Part shown: positions 15,041 to 16,239 of the stretch, in pieces | Position numbering within the stretch: position 1 is the stretch's first letter | How the letters are laid out: each line of letters starts with the position of its first letter | Assembly: GCA_947306845.1 (NCBI GenBank) | Contig: CAMZHP010000039.1 | Span: forward strand, 1-16,239 | DNA length: 16,239 nt | From: an uncultured Prevotellaceae bacterium | GTDB taxonomy: Bacteria; Bacteroidota; Bacteroidia; Bacteroidales; Bacteroidaceae | Reading direction: 5' to 3' | Notes under the pieces: generated by a model | Seen by the model: the letters and a program-made list of their open reading frames with translations, nothing else | Database searches by the model: none | What the model was told of the DNA's origin: nothing | Translations under genes and position numbers: made by a program

Positions 15041-16239
15041 ATGACCAGCGAAGTAGTCATTGATGTCCGTGCGAAGGAAATATCGATAGCTCTGCTGGAG
15101 GACAAAAAACTCGTAGAGTATCAGTCTGAAGCCCGCTCGGCATCATTTTCAGTAGGAAACATCTACATTGCAAAAGTAAAAAAACTGATGCCAGGCCTCA
15201 ACGCCTGTTTTGTGGATGTGGGATTTGAACGCGACGCCTTTCTCCATTATCTTGACTTAGGAAGCCAATTCAACTCTTACGCCAAATACCTCAAGCAGGT
15301 ACAAAGCGACAGGAAGAAACTTTATCCCATTTCAAAAGCCAGCAGGCTGCCCGACCTCAAGAAAGACGGCAGCATAGCCACCACGCTGACAGCAGGTCAG
15401 GAAGTGCTGGTACAGATTGTAAAAGAACCTATTTCCACAAAAGGTCCACGACTTACAGGCGAACTGAGCTTTGCAGGAAGATACCTGGTGCTCATGCCTT
15501 TCAATGATAAAGTTTCTGTCTCGACAAAGATCAAAAGCGGCGAGGAGCGCGCAAGGCTCAAACAGCTCATCCAGAGTATCAAGCCCAAAGGTTTCGGTGT
15601 CATCGTGCGCACCGTAGCAGAAGGCAAACGGGTAGCAGAACTGGACACGGAGCTCAAGGTACTGCTTCAGCGATGGGAAGACGCCATCACGAAGGTGCAG
15701 AAGACACAGCACAGGCCGCAGCTGGTATTTGAGGAAACAGGAAGGGCAGTAGCCTTGCTTCGCGACCTCTTCAATCCCTCGTATGAGAACATCTATGTCA
15801 ACGACGAGGAGGTGTTTCAGGAGGTCAAGCACTATGTCACTCTAATAGCCCCTGAAAAGGCGGGCATAGTGAAGCTCTACACAGGTCAGGTGCCCATCTT
15901 CGACAACTTCAGCATCACCAAGCAGATCAAGTCGAGCTTTGGCAAGACGGTCAACTACAAGCATGGAGCCTATCTCATCATAGAGCACACAGAGGCCATG
16001 CATGTGGTGGATGTGAACAGCGGCAACCGTACGAGGTCTGCCAACGGGCAGGAAGCCAACGCACTGGATGTTAACCTCGGTGCTGCCGATGAGCTGGCCC
16101 GCCAACTGCGTCTCCGTGACATGGGCGGCATCATCATCGTCGACTTCATCGACATGAACCTTGCCGAGGACCGCCAGATGTTGTATGAGCGGATGTGCAA
16201 GAACATGCAGAAAGACCGTGCCCGCCACAACATCCTGCC
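15041..16239 (+). CDS. rng: Ribonuclease G/E (N-terminal 399 residues; cut by window end)
   Basis: The frame opens at the ATG at 15041 (MTSEVVIDVRAKEISIALLED) and is still open at the window edge, so the C-terminal part is missing. Seen are the S1 RNA-binding region (about residues 35-115, with IYIAKVKKLMPGLNACFVDVG), the 5'-sensor/RNase-H-like region, and the DNase I-like catalytic core. Catalytic magnesium ligands are present: Asp324 in HVVDVNSG and Asp368 in IIIVDFIDM, spaced 44 residues apart, close to the spacing of Asp303 and Asp346 in E. coli RNase E. The zinc-link cysteines should lie beyond the window. About 500-530 residues in total are expected, as for RNase G rather than long RNase E. 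It matures rRNA and tRNA and decays mRNA. No consensus promoter is seen between the upstream hairpin and the start. Confidence 0.95.
   Translation, partial: MTSEVVIDVRAKEISIALLEDKKLVEYQSEARSASFSVGNIYIAKVKKLMPGLNACFVDVGFERDAFLHYLDLGSQFNSYAKYLKQVQSDRKKLYPISKASRLPDLKKDGSIATTLTAGQEVLVQIVKEPISTKGPRLTGELSFAGRYLVLMPFNDKVSVSTKIKSGEERARLKQLIQSIKPKGFGVIVRTVAEGKRVAELDTELKVLLQRWEDAITKVQKTQHRPQLVFEETGRAVALLRDLFNPSYENIYVNDEEVFQEVKHYVTLIAPEKAGIVKLYTGQVPIFDNFSITKQIKSSFGKTVNYKHGAYLIIEHTEAMHVVDVNSGNRTRSANGQEANALDVNLGAADELARQLRLRDMGGIIIVDFIDMNLAEDRQMLYERMCKNMQKDRARHNIL

Overview
The window looks like chromosome from a member of the Bacteroidota, most likely order Bacteroidales and plausibly the Prevotella group. 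Promoters match the Bacteroidota form (a TTG/TTTG element about 19-20 nt before TAnnTTTG) and starts lack Shine-Dalgarno sites. Two lipoproteins carry acidic runs after the lipobox cysteine. The set RNase Y, ZapA, Wzc-like tyrosine kinase, Bacteroidota-type HU, a tiny COX24-like protein and RNase G is typical of this phylum. No rRNA, tRNA, CRISPR array, insertion sequence or phage gene was seen.

Layout. (1) 213-7890 holds a self-contained redox/metal module. A one-component regulator that joins a hemerythrin-like di-iron domain to a LuxR-type DNA-binding domain is divergent from a four-gene operon: a porin-like outer-membrane barrel with a glutamate-rich segment, an imelysin-family lipoprotein, a di-haem c-type oxidoreductase lipoprotein, and a fused CcsB-CcsA cytochrome c synthase. 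A strong bidirectional terminator closes it. (2) 7929-10151, minus strand, is a cell-division/RNA-decay cluster: a coiled-coil protein, ZapA and RNase Y. (3) 10281-10910, minus strand, is an unrecognised 209-residue protein with its own promoter. (4) 11270-14296 holds a Wzc-like tyrosine autokinase with an extreme tyrosine-rich tail and a small HAD hydrolase, ended by a clear terminator. (5) 14447-16239 holds an HU-family protein, a 29-residue basic protein of the AURKAIP1/COX24 (mS38/bS22-like) type, a terminator-like hairpin, and RNase G, cut by the window edge.

The most interesting part is region 1. Both lipoproteins are predicted to reach the cell surface. The cytochrome needs covalent haem, and a haem-attachment enzyme is encoded directly after it. 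The barrel could pass metal or small solutes, and the regulator can in principle sense oxygen, nitric oxide, peroxide or iron through its di-iron site. I propose a regulated surface redox system for iron (or copper/peroxide). The individual domains are recognised families; the joint function and the signal sensed are inference.
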